From NCBI GenBank assembly GCA_018398765.1, contig JAHBMJ010005839.1:27417-64576 (forward strand): DNA of 37,160 nucleotides. The letters are read 5' to 3'. This stretch comes from Chromera velia (Eukaryota; Sar; Chromeraceae). The position numbers were made by a program, and so were the translations under genes. Below the pieces are notes generated by a model. That model had not been told where the DNA came from and did not search any database. It saw nothing but the letters and a program-made list of their open reading frames with translations. Position 1 is the first letter of the stretch, and every line of letters starts with the position of its first letter. Positions 1 through 10,300 of the stretch are shown one piece after another.

Positions 1-38
<38 letters not shown>

Positions 39-612
39 TTCCTTCCTTCCTTCCTTCCTTGTTTTTTGTTTCTTCCTTCGCTTTTCTTCCTTACTGTGCA
101 CAACGCGTGGTCTTTGAATTCTCGTTGTGGCCTCCCTGGGGGCGTGTGGATCTTGATGAAGAGAAACAATTGAGGGGGGGGTCCACGGGAGTGTTTCCTC
201 AGTAGTTCCATGTCCGTGCGCGCCTCGTCTGATGTGCACACACACACACACGGACACGGACACACACGGACACACACGGACACAGAAAGAAAGCGGACGG
301 CACGTCAAGGAAGGGTCAAGGTCGTCAGAAATGAATGACGGTTGAGTGCATTCATTTTAGTAGAAAAAGGAAATCAAAAAAGAAAAGAAAAGACATGATT
401 GTGTATTTGTGAGTACATATTAATAAAGCTCTGCGTCTGCCACTGCCATCCATTCTTTGTGTGTGTTTGTGACGCATGATTACCATAGAGGAGAGGAGCA
501 ATTGGTTCAAACCAGAATAGCACAGTACCCATGAAAGAAAGCAGTGCAGATTCAAAACGCAACACTGTCAAGAGACATGCCATCCCAACTCTCTTCCTGA
601 CTGCCTGTGCAG
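1..612. repeat. Microsatellite-rich sequence, probably an intron of the DNAI7 gene
   Basis: No exon can be supported here. The stretch holds a (GT)n run at about 5-37, a CTTC-type run at about 38-60 and CACACACGGA-type repeats at about 236-285. It ends in a pyrimidine-rich stretch and a TGCAG acceptor at 608-612, directly before the first recognisable DNAI7 exon. I therefore read it as intron. The missing N-terminal exons would lie to the left of the window. Confidence 0.6.
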
Positions 613-3481
613 ATAGTGGTGGAGGAGAAGGACAAGTCCAAGAGGGTCCAATTCGAGACATCCCGCCTGGGCCTCTTCGCCATCGTGCAGGAGAGGCACT
701 TTGAGTTCCCCTATCAGTGAGTCAAATCACGAGTGCCCTCGATTTCCTTCCGTTCCACAAAAGTTTTTCGCACTCCGGTACACACGTACCGTCTTTCTTC
801 CCCTTTTCTTTGCGTTCCCCCTCTCTTGTTCTCTCTAAGAGATGTTCCATGCATGTTTTGCAGAATTAAGGGGAGTTACAGGGAAAGCACAAAATACAGG
901 GGGCAGCAGAGAAGATCTGTTTGTGCAAAGATCTGCAAATGTGCGCTGTTTTGTTCCATGTTTCACCCTATGAAGCACCATGTGTTTTTCGTTTTTTTTC
1001 ACTCCACTTTTTCGTCGTGCTCTGCTTCCTTATCCTCTTCCTTCCTCTTCTGCAGGTGGTGGCAGTTCAAGGCGAAGTCTGAGGACTCGTGTGAACTTTT
1101 GTTAAAGACACAGAGGTCAGAGAGAGGGGAAGAAATGAAGGAGGAGAGACGAGAAAAAATGTAGACACAGAAAGAAGAACAGAAAGAGGGCAACAAGAAA
1201 GCAAGGAGGGAGCAGGCGTGCAAAGAAACGAAGGCAGGAAGTTGCATGTGCTTCTGTCTGTGTATGTGTACCTGTGGATATGTGACAGCTTGTCTCTCTG
1301 TGTCTCTGAGTGCGTAAGGGTCTCTGTGGAGTTCAGTGGCTCCATCTTGCTGGCTCTCCTGGTCTTGTCTCGTTCATGCGACCCGAGGGTCCGTCCTTCT
1401 TGTCCGCCCCCCCTCCTGACGATCTCCCCACCTTTCTCTTATCCCCCCCTTCCCATTCAGGTTCCTCCTCCACTTCTTCATTTGCGACAGAGGGGTGTGT
1501 CTGCTTGCCCCCGACTGCCTGGAGTTGGACCGTCTCCTGGGCTCCCGCGTGAAGAAGTCAGAGAAAGAGAAAGAGAAGGAGAGGGGGGAAAAGGGAGAGA
1601 AGGGAGATACCCAAGTCCAGACTGCAGGGGGGTCTCTCGGCCAGGGCAGCAGGAGGACTGCAGGCACACGGGAGGACAGAGAGAAGGAGAAAGACTGGAG
1701 GACTACAGGGGTGATCGGAGACAGACAGAGAGTTTTCCTCTCTCCTGCGAGCCTCCTCTTGGGACTCAGACAGTCAGTCATGAAGTGCGACAAGTCTTTT
1801 TATGGGTTTGTAGTTTGTTGTTGTGCAACAACATCAATGATTTTCGTTTGATCGATATGCAAAGTACTCTGCATGAAGCGAAATCGAATATTTTGCATGC
1901 ATAACCCGTGACACTTGCACTGTGGAGCTCATTGGTCTTTCCACGAACTACGTGAGCCCGGGATCTGTTCATCAGGAAGCAAGTAGAAAAAAAATCAGAA
2001 ACTTTTTTTCACTGAACCACTCTCTCCCTCCACTTTCCTGCCTGCCTGTCTGTCTGTCTGTTTGTCTTACAGGTCCGGGATCAACGTGATGCCTGAGGCT
2101 CTGGACATGGAGATGCTGACGGAGGATATCGTGACAGAGCTGGAGCAGGAGACGGCGTTTGAGGGGGAGTGGGACGGTGCAGGGGGGGAGAACAGGGCGG
2201 GAGTCGAGGGTGGGTCTGAGGGGATGCAGGCGGATGGAGAGGGTGCAGCTGGGGAGGGGGTGGGGGAGGTTGGGAGTGAGGGGGAGAAGCGTCGTCCCTC
2301 TGATGCAGGAACTCAGACGAAGGACTCAGACGCCAGCCGACCTTCTGGAGATAAGGGAGCAAAGGGGGGAAAGGCAGGGGGCAAGGTTGGAGGGGAGGGT
2401 CCTGGACAGAGGAATAGACGTCCTTCTGTTCCTATCAACAGCGAGCTCTCGAAACTGTACGCAGCTGCGAAAACGCGGGAAGTCGAGAGTGCTGCCGCTC
2501 TCGATTTGGCCTCCATTGCTGGATGCTTCGACATCGCCTCTGCAAAGCACAATCGTTTCCTTCCCGCAGGTTTGTTTTCTCTTCTGTTTTTTTTTTGTCG
2601 TTCTGTATCCCTCTTTCTCTCCCCCACTCTTCACTGTCTGCTGTTTGTTGGTCACTGCCCCTGCGTCGACCTCCCGTGTGTTTTGACATTAGTTTATTCC
2701 TCGATGTGACTGCACAAGAATGCGAAATGAGATGGAGAAAATGGTTCGAAGGGCAGTGTGTTGAAACACAGAATTTTTCTATATCTGTGCAGGAGAGGGT
2801 CTGGTGAGGGTGTGCGAGAACAACTACTACGAGGACTTCGATTGTAACAACCCGGACACTGAGGGAGACTTCAAGCCTGTCTGCTTCTGGGCCAACAAAT
2901 GCTCGTCAGTCAATCAATTGTGGGGAGCGATCGATAAGCAGAAGCATTTCTTTCCTGAGCCGGGAGTGGGCGCCCTGAGTTGTTGTGCGATTGTGTGTCA
3001 AGCTGCGTTGGTGCAGAAATTCTGAATCGATTCCTTTAATTGTCCTTGTCCGTTTTTGTCCGTCTGTGCAGATTCGTGGACGTCAAAGAGAAGCAGGGAA
3101 GGCTCCAAGTGAAGTCGGCAGAGGAATGTCGAACTCACGCGTCTCTCCATCTGTGTCTTCCTGTCAGTCAGTGAGCGAAGTCGTCTGAATAAAGCAGTGG
3201 GTCTGTTGATAAGCAAGTCAGTCAGCAAGTCTGCCAGTCGAAAGTTGAGTAAGAAAAAGCAGTGAGTCAGTCAGTCAGTCCGCCAGAAACTCAATCAGTA
3301 AGGAGGAAAGGCACTGCTCTCTCTGTCTTACTTTCCTTTCATGGTCTCTGGGTCTGCCTGCTGCCTCTTTTCGATTTCTGAAGTGGTCAAGGCACTCGCC
3401 TCCTGACGGAGAAAGGTCTTTTACTTCATGCGTCACGTGTTTGGTTTGTGAGTCAGTAAGGCGTGTCCGTGTGTCCGTGTG

Positions 3482-3516
<35 letters not shown>

Positions 3517-3704
3517 ACCTGTGTGTGTGTACCTGTGTGTGTGTGTGTCTGTCTGTACCTCTTGACGTCTCTCTGTCTCTCTCCTTGCAGGACAAGAAGT
3601 ACAGCAGTCGCGTGATCAACAAAGTCGAGAGCGTCCACAGCGTCGTCTTTGGAGAGAAGTTCCGGCAGATGTTTTCTCTTCTTCGGCCCCTCAGCTTTGG
3701 ATAA
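613..3704 (+). CDS. DNAI7: Axonemal dynein-associated protein DNAI7/CASC1 (Chlamydomonas IC97 type), C-terminal part, seven exons
   Basis: Inferred exons are 613-716, 1056-1115, 1461-1784, 2073-2569, 2793-2904, 3072-3162 and 3591-3704 (stop TAA). Phases agree at all six junctions and give 434 codons including the stop. Family hallmarks appear in order: RLGLFAIVQERHFEFPYQ followed by WWQFKAK, then LLAPDCLELDRLLG, then SGINVMPE after the exon 3/4 join, and a terminal segment ending RPLSFG that resembles the vertebrate C terminus. Known role of the family: a WD-free intermediate-chain-like subunit associated with inner-arm I1 dynein, acting in the ciliary axoneme and its cytoplasmic preassembly. 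Oddities are a Lys/Glu-rich insert late in exon 3 and a Gly/Glu-rich insert in exon 4, both longer than in animal homologues as I recall them. The donor of exon 3 (GTGCGA) is the weakest call. The N-terminal half lies outside the window. Confidence 0.85.
3477..3560. repeat. (GT)n microsatellite in the last DNAI7 intron
   Basis: A run of GTGTCC repeats passes into (GT)n with interruptions and then GTCT repeats. It lies just upstream of the CTTGCAG acceptor of the final exon. On the minus strand it gives spurious His/Thr-rich reading frames. Confidence 0.9.
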
Positions 3705-5165
3705 TCGGAAGAAGAAGGAGCGCGATCTGTGTTGAAAGAGCTTCCCTTCTCTTTTTCTGCACCGTTGAGGCTCTCCGTGTGTCCTTTCGACTATTTCGAG
3801 AATAACAGGGGAATTTCTGGACAGTCTTCACGGAATCTTTGTGTCCCTCTTAATGAAGCGCCTTGTTGATCTGATTTTGTTTTCATTCAAACGTGTATAA
3901 ATGTGTTAGGCCAGACTGATGGTTGCACACAATTTCTTTCAAACGTCTTTCTTTAAGCCTATTGCAAGTTCAACCATTTCAAGTTGTACGTGGCGTGATA
4001 TACACTGTTGCACTGATATTGTTAGTGATATGTATGCTGTAGATGTATGCATGTTAGTTATAGTTAGTTAGTATTTCAACTTTGAAGTTATGGATACATC
4101 TAGTAACTTTGTTTATAAAACGAAGAATACTATTGACATTATGTATTGCTGACTTAGACTCCGAGTGTCTCAGAGTGAGAAATGAGTCTGAGTCATTTTA
4201 TAGGCAATCTAGTAGGCGACGCACAGTGATAAGAACAAAAACTAGAAAAATCGATTCTTTTTTATTTTCGTATTACTATTTTTTTAATTCAAGATGTCAC
4301 GTACGGTTTGTTGAAGCTTAAAGCCTCAAACAAGTAAAAAGCCTAGTAAAAAGCTTACCAATTACTAGACCAGTTACCACTATAAGTATATGCAGGAAAT
4401 ACTAGGTTGGCCAGAGTCTATATGGCTCACCGGCTTTAACCTCATACATTCTCATCATCATCATAACTTATGCTCTAGCTTATGTTTCATGTCTTATCAT
4501 AATCTAGCCGTGAATGAAGAACCTATAGTGAAAAACTTTTTTTCATTTTTAAATACATTGCTGCTTTAATAAATTAATATATAGAAGTAAAAAAAATCTA
4601 GCAACTATATGATTAATTAATTTATATAATACTCTTTTTTTTTTGTTACTCGATCTGCATGCTAGTCACTGTACGCCGCTTAGCTCATTTCATTATCATA
4701 ATCTCATGCATACGGGCTGGTGAGGAAGCTAGGGAGGTCCGCTGCGAGGAAGGTCCGACGCCTGTATGCGCTAAGTTTTCCTGTACGCCGCACGTTGATC
4801 AAAAATTATCAAACGCTCGGCATTAGGGCAGAAGGCCACTGACAAACTTCCAGACATTAATCCTATCCTATCATATCCCATCATTCAACAGATCATGCAT
4901 GCATGATCAAAGATACCTAAGTGATAAATTTAACAGGCAAAGCCTCCTTTCTTGATTATGTATGCACCAAGAAATAAAGCAGGACAATGAAAGTATTATA
5001 AAACCTTCTTAACGGAGCAGCGGAGCCCCGCCTTTTTCTCTCCGAGTCTCCGCCCCTAGTGGGTGCCCCCTCTAAAGAATATCCCTCCCCAAATGATCAG
5101 ACAGGAATTCATATGAATTAATTGTTGTTAGTTAACGCCGCACTGTTACGGTCTGAGTGAAGCTG
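3705..5165. other. AT-rich intergenic island between two convergent genes
   Basis: The first about 180 bases look like DNAI7 3' flank. From about 3880 to 5110 the sequence becomes AT-rich, with TTAGTTA and CATGCATG repeats, unlike the flanking coding DNA. The short phrase GTACGCCGC occurs near 4672 and 4783, with a shorter match near 5138. One 79-codon frame at 4082-4321 has no recognisable features. I see no gene, tRNA or clear transposon ends. The island separates the 3' ends of DNAI7 and the ankyrin gene. Confidence 0.6.
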
Positions 5166-6617
5166 TTACTCTGCCGCCGCCGGTGGCACCAAAAGGGCTA
5201 GCATCTCGGGGGACCTTGAATACTCTACAGCAAGCTCGTGGGGGGTCTGGCCTGCCAGGTCTGTCACCTGCAGGTCAGCACCTTTCTCAACCAGCAACCG
5301 AACATCCTCGATAACATTTAAAACGACAGCAGTATGAAGGGCTGTTCGACCGAAATGCCCCCGAACATTCAAATTGGCACCGCGGCCAAGGAGAATGTCT
5401 ACCACTGTGCGCACAGAAGAGACGAAGCTCTCCTCTTTAGTGTGGGGGAGTTGGAACCGCCGCCATGCTACTGCGAAAACGAGCGCTGTGTCGTCACGAT
5501 AAGTGTTCACCTTATTGACATCGGCACCATTCTCTACCAGAATTTTTACATAGTCGGTTCTGGCTCTCAATGCAGCATACATAAGAGCTGTATACCCCAA
5601 GCGATCGACGGCATCAATCTCCACATTCCAAGACAAAGAGGGCAGCAGCAGCTCTTCAAACTCGTGCCAGGCAAAAAAATGAATGAGGGACCCCCCTTCC
5701 ACACCATCCCGACGGACAATCTTCAGATCAGGCAGATCGGAAGTCTTTGTGAGAAGGTCTTTCAGGACCTCATTCACGGTAGAACGTACCACAGGGTCAC
5801 CGTTTTGAGGATCATATTGCAGTCGGGCAGTGCTGTAACGGGGGTCAGCGGAAGTGTCAAGCTCTCGTTCTGCAGCCTCACAAGCGATCTTCAACGCTTT
5901 CTTTCCGTCTCCCCCCACTGCATCCGCATTTGCCCCCTCTGCAACAAGGGAGTGAACCATTCCCCACCGACGCAGACGACAGGCAGCAGTCAGGGCCGTG
6001 TCGCCAGGAACCACATCACTCTCATCTCCCCCCACCACCCCCCCTCTCGCCTCTAAGTCCGCCCCATCCTCCAATATCATCTGAAAAGCCTCTGCGTGAT
6101 TCGCACATACAGATCTAATCAGTGCCGTCTGGCCCTCAACGAGTCCGTTCACGTCTGCGCCTGCCTTCAGAAACAGACGGAAATCGTCTCCATTGCTCGC
6201 GCCACTGATGAAATCAGACAGCGCCTGCTGAGTAGTCCCTGAGGAAACAGGTCGAAATGAACGGATCGCCTCACCTATGCCCAGTTCGTAAAGTAAACCC
6301 ACGTCAATTTTCACGTGTCTGCTCACCACCTCCCCCAGTTGGCCCCTGACTTTTCTTGAGAGCTCTCTGGTGAACTCTCTGCCGGTCTCCGCAAACACAT
6401 CAAGAACAGAAACGTCCTCAGGGAGCACCCGAGAGACATTCGCAGCCGCAACTGCTGAGCCCTCCCTTGCCTCCTTTGCCCTCAAGGTTTTGTCAACAAG
6501 TTCGACCTGATGACGGAGCCTGGAGTCAAGATCAGCGACGATGGAAGCGTGCACTGCTTTCAGGCGCTCTAGATAGGCCTCGGTTGTCAGAGGAGGGTCA
6601 ACAGCCGTCTCCGCCAT
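5166..6617 (-). CDS. Intronless ankyrin-repeat protein, 483 aa
   Basis: A single uninterrupted frame reads from ATG at 6617 to TAA at 5166-5168. I chose this ATG because it has A at -3 and G at +4 (AAAATGGCGG); the frame is open two codons further but only with a TTG. The first about 130 residues are charged and probably helical, without a family I recognise. From about residue 140 to the end there are degenerate ankyrin units, seen as repeats of the type LFLKAGADVNG, MILEDGADLEA, LGYTALMYAAL, KILVENGADVNK, GRTALHTAVV and LLVEKGADLQV. Such repeats usually bind other proteins; no enzymatic domain is visible, so partner and location are unknown. It is the only complete single-exon host gene here, between multi-exon neighbours, which may mean a retroposed or recently amplified family member (inference). 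It is convergent with DNAI7 and divergent from the ABCG gene. Confidence 0.9.
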   Translation of the reverse strand: MAETAVDPPLTTEAYLERLKAVHASIVADLDSRLRHQVELVDKTLRAKEAREGSAVAAANVSRVLPEDVSVLDVFAETGREFTRELSRKVRGQLGEVVSRHVKIDVGLLYELGIGEAIRSFRPVSSGTTQQALSDFISGASNGDDFRLFLKAGADVNGLVEGQTALIRSVCANHAEAFQMILEDGADLEARGGVVGGDESDVVPGDTALTAACRLRRWGMVHSLVAEGANADAVGGDGKKALKIACEAAERELDTSADPRYSTARLQYDPQNGDPVVRSTVNEVLKDLLTKTSDLPDLKIVRRDGVEGGSLIHFFAWHEFEELLLPSLSWNVEIDAVDRLGYTALMYAALRARTDYVKILVENGADVNKVNTYRDDTALVFAVAWRRFQLPHTKEESFVSSVRTVVDILLGRGANLNVRGHFGRTALHTAVVLNVIEDVRLLVEKGADLQVTDLAGQTPHELAVEYSRSPEMLALLVPPAAAE

Positions 6618-7314
6618 TTTCAAAAATCGAAACTCTGGGAAACAATTCCTTGAATTTGCACAGTTTTCACAGCATCACAGCAAACGATGAGGCAGAAGAA
6701 TGCAGAAGATGGTGGAAGTAGGTGGATGTAGGGGAAAAGTAGAGCAGATTCAAGTGAAAAATGTCGAAGCTATATATATTACTATACGAACTTCAGCATG
6801 AGCCAACACATGCATGCCAACACCGAGCTGAATTTGGCATCCACATGGCATCTACGCATGCAATCGCATGCATGTGGAACAACAATCAACGTGTCAGACA
6901 TTGTCAGACTGACATCAGACTGACGGACAGAATCGGACAGATACTCAGTACGTGTCAGACCGAACATGACACAAGAAACTTCATGTCTGTGCGATCAAAA
7001 GACTGTACTCAAGTCTTCTGAAGTCTTGCGTGGTCTCATTGTCCGTCTCAATGGCCGACAGTTTTGTCTGTACGCGAAGAATCTTCCTCAGCCAGCCACA
7101 AGGTGCCAGAAGACGCTGCTGACTTTTGCAGACTAGAGTTTCCTTTGTGCATTATCCACGGCATCACAAGATACGCGTCTTCGCCTGCCCTGTGGCCGTC
7201 TCCTTTCTTACGTTCAGTCAACGTTCACGGGATCTTTGGCTTCGTAAGAAGCTGGAGTGACCTGATCAGACTGCTTTGTGCGACCTGGCAGTGTGCAGAG
7301 ATCTATCTGCAGAT
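6618..7314. promoter_or_regulatory. Shared upstream region of the divergent ankyrin and ABCG genes
   Basis: No coding exon is supported. A TATATATAT stretch lies at about 6772-6780. A cluster of GTCAGAC/CAGACTGAC words, some overlapping or inverted, lies at about 6893-6962. CATGCATG words occur at about 6809-6874. Because the ankyrin gene starts leftward and ABCG starts rightward, this roughly 700-base interval probably holds both promoters and the ABCG 5' UTR. That is position-based inference. Confidence 0.45.
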
Positions 7315-10300
7315 ATGATGTCGAAAAACACGGCAAACAATCACAGCAGGTACGAGCCATCAGTCTGCCATCTCATTCCAACATCTCCTTCCGTTCTCCA
7401 ACAGAAAAATAGAGTTTGCATTGACTGTCACTCCATTCTTCCTCCCACTTGTCTGCTTTACTTCCTCTTCTTGCAGCGCAGTGCCACCTGTCACGGTGGA
7501 ATTTTGCAGTCTCAGTGCTCACCGCTTTGGAAGCTGCGGAGAAACGGAGACGGTGCTCAAGAACGTCTCTGCCTGCTTTCCGCCTGGACAGTTGGTTCTT
7601 GTTGTGGTCAGTTGCCCCCCTTCTTCTTTGTGTTTCGCCCCCTCCGCCTTTTTCGTTTCTTCTTCTGTCTTCTCGCGTGCGTAGGAACTTCATTCTGTGG
7701 CGGGTGAAATGTCTGAATGATGAGACACGTCTGTCTGTCTTTCTTTTTTTCTGTCTGATCCTCTCGCCCAAGCAGAAAGAGGTCTTTTGTCGATCAGTTT
7801 TCCTTCCGTTCGGCCAGACTGTCCAGTGAGAATGTTGTGTGATGACTCTGTGTCTGTCTCGTGCCTGCAGGGAGGGACGCCGACCGAGGCCCGAGAGTTC
7901 GTCCGTCTGTTCGCGGGAGGGGGAGGGGGGGTGAAGGGACTTGCCGTCACAAGCGAGAATGTCACCAGATCGCACTCTGCCTCTGCATCTTCTGCACCGG
8001 CAGGCAATCGGGCTCCCCTCAGTGCGAACGGACAGAGCCTGTTGCCGTCCACCTGTCTTGAAGGAAACTCAGAGGAGGCGCTCAAGGTCAAGGAGACGGT
8101 TGGGCGGTTTGAGTCCCTGTCGAGATTCGTTCGTCTCGATGAAGAAGGAAAGGAGGGTTGGGTAGGAGGGTTACACTCAAGTTCTTTATTGACGGTGCGT
8201 GAAGTTTTGACGATGGGGGGAAACTTAAAGCTCGGACTTGCCGGCTCAGTGGAGAGGGAGAAGGAGAGACAGAGACTGGAAGAAGTAGAGACTCAGACAG
8301 CGAACAGCGGGGGGATTCTTGACAACAGAGGCCCACAACAGCAACAGCAACAGACGTCCCACGCGGTTGGAGGAGGACAGGAATGGCGTCGGGATGTGAG
8401 GGAGGCAGTTTCCCGTCTGGTGCGTGCAGTGAAGGTGGAGGCGATGATTCATCGTCTGGGCTTCTCAGGGTCCCTGGAGACATCCCCCGTCTCTCAGCTG
8501 ACTGAGGGAGATCGGCGCCGTCTTCAGGTAGGTGTATGATTGTGTGTGTGTGAGAGAGAGAGAGAGGGGGGGGGGGGGNNGGGGGGGGGGGGGAAGAGGA
8601 AGAGAGAGCATGTGTTGTGCTTGCGTGGACCCTTACAGATTTGAGGTGCGTCCTCATGATAGTAAGTTCTCTTCTCCTCTGTCGGTCTACCTGTCCACAT
8701 TACATGGTCAAAGAGGTCTTTCGTTCACGTCTGTTTTTTCCGAGATGGGCACCTGTGCTGTACGCCTATCACAGAAGATATTTTGACATAAGTTCTTGCT
8801 GTTCTCTTCCATGCCCTCCTTCTGCCTCGACTTGGGATTTTGTTGACAAACCTGTTGAGGTCCGCCCGTGTGCTCATGAGGAGTGGGGATGTGCTCTCCC
8901 TGCGTGAGATTCTCTCTGCGAATATCCCTGTCCAGGGAGGACTCGTACTCTTGAATGAATCATTCGTGCTCTTTGCATTAATATTTGTCCCCGTGTGTAT
9001 GTGAGTGTGTGTGTGGTCTGTTTTTGTGCGTGCAGGTGGGAGTTGAGCTGTTGGATGAGCCTTCCGTCCTGGGTGTGGAGGGCCTTCTGTCGGATGATTT
9101 GGGAACTCTGGAGTTCGAAAAGTTGTGTGCACTTCTGAGGGGAGCAGCGAAGGGAGGGTGTGCGGTTTTAGCATCTTGCTGCCCTCGTCCGTCCTTCCAG
9201 TCTCTCCAGCTCTGTCACCGAGTGATCCTTCTGTCCGAGGGCACAGTCGTGTTTGACGGTCACCCGAAGTCTCTCGTTTCCTACCGACAGTGGCTGAGAG
9301 CCAGAGCTCAACTAGGGGAAGACCAGGGGAGGCAGAGGAGGAGTGAGCCGCAGGGAGGGCAATGGTCGCCCCCCTCCTTTTCCCTTCCTCCTCAGAAGAC
9401 GACAACAGAGAATGATGGAGGTAAGCCCACACTCACACCCCCCTTCTGGCAGGAGCATCCGGTAGAGGGTCTGCTGTCTGACATTTTGCGGTTGAGAAGG
9501 AATAATATGGGTGGGAGTGGTGGGATGGACCGAAGAGTGAGAGGTGGGGGGGCTGGAGGTGGTGTGGGTTTGCCAGGCTCCTCTCTTGCTTCTGGTGTCG
9601 GAGATGGGAATGTCAAAAAAGGGACAGGAGCCATGAGAGGCCCCGCCTTCCGTGCTCTGATCCCGGAAGTTTCCTCGGGAAGAGATGGAGACGGAGAAAG
9701 GGGGGGGGTTGGAGGCTCTGTGCTGAACACAGCGAAGAGTGGAACTTCAGACGATTCTTCCCACACAGTCGGTCAGAGCAGCAGCAGTTCTGGGTATCCC
9801 ACCGCTGTGCGATCGTCTGTTCCCATCACAGAGGAGGGGGGCCGTCTGGAGGGAGGAGGGGGGACGCAGCAGTTGGGGGCTGTGCCTGAGGGAGGGTCTG
9901 AAGAGCCGGGCAAGGAAAAGGAAAAGGAAACGGGCACAGACCACTTGCCTCCACCAGACGAATTGTGAGTTGAGACGATTTTGAACCAATCCCTCTCCTT
10001 TCATTCCGTAGTATTTGCCGTTTTCCCTTGAATTCTTCTTTGTTTTTGATGCCTCCTTGTATACTTTGGAGACACGGGTTGGGCCTTCTCTGTCTCTGTC
10101 TCCATTGATATCCCTTGATCTCTCTCTCCCTTCTTTTGTCTTCCGGTCCGTCCATCGTTGCTTTGTACTCTTTCCCTTCCAGGCCGGATTCAGACGGAAA
10201 GCAATCTGCAACAGTTACAGACAACAAACATGCAATGACGATCATGATGATGATGAATTGCATGTTCTGGACATACCTCCTCATTTTTTTTTTTTCGTCT

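Noticed and set aside
7607-7870. A missing exon carrying a normal Walker A in ABCG intron 2
   Set aside because: I read all three frames of the intron and found no GxxGxGK-type motif. The direct junction is in phase and aligns with the family without a gap.
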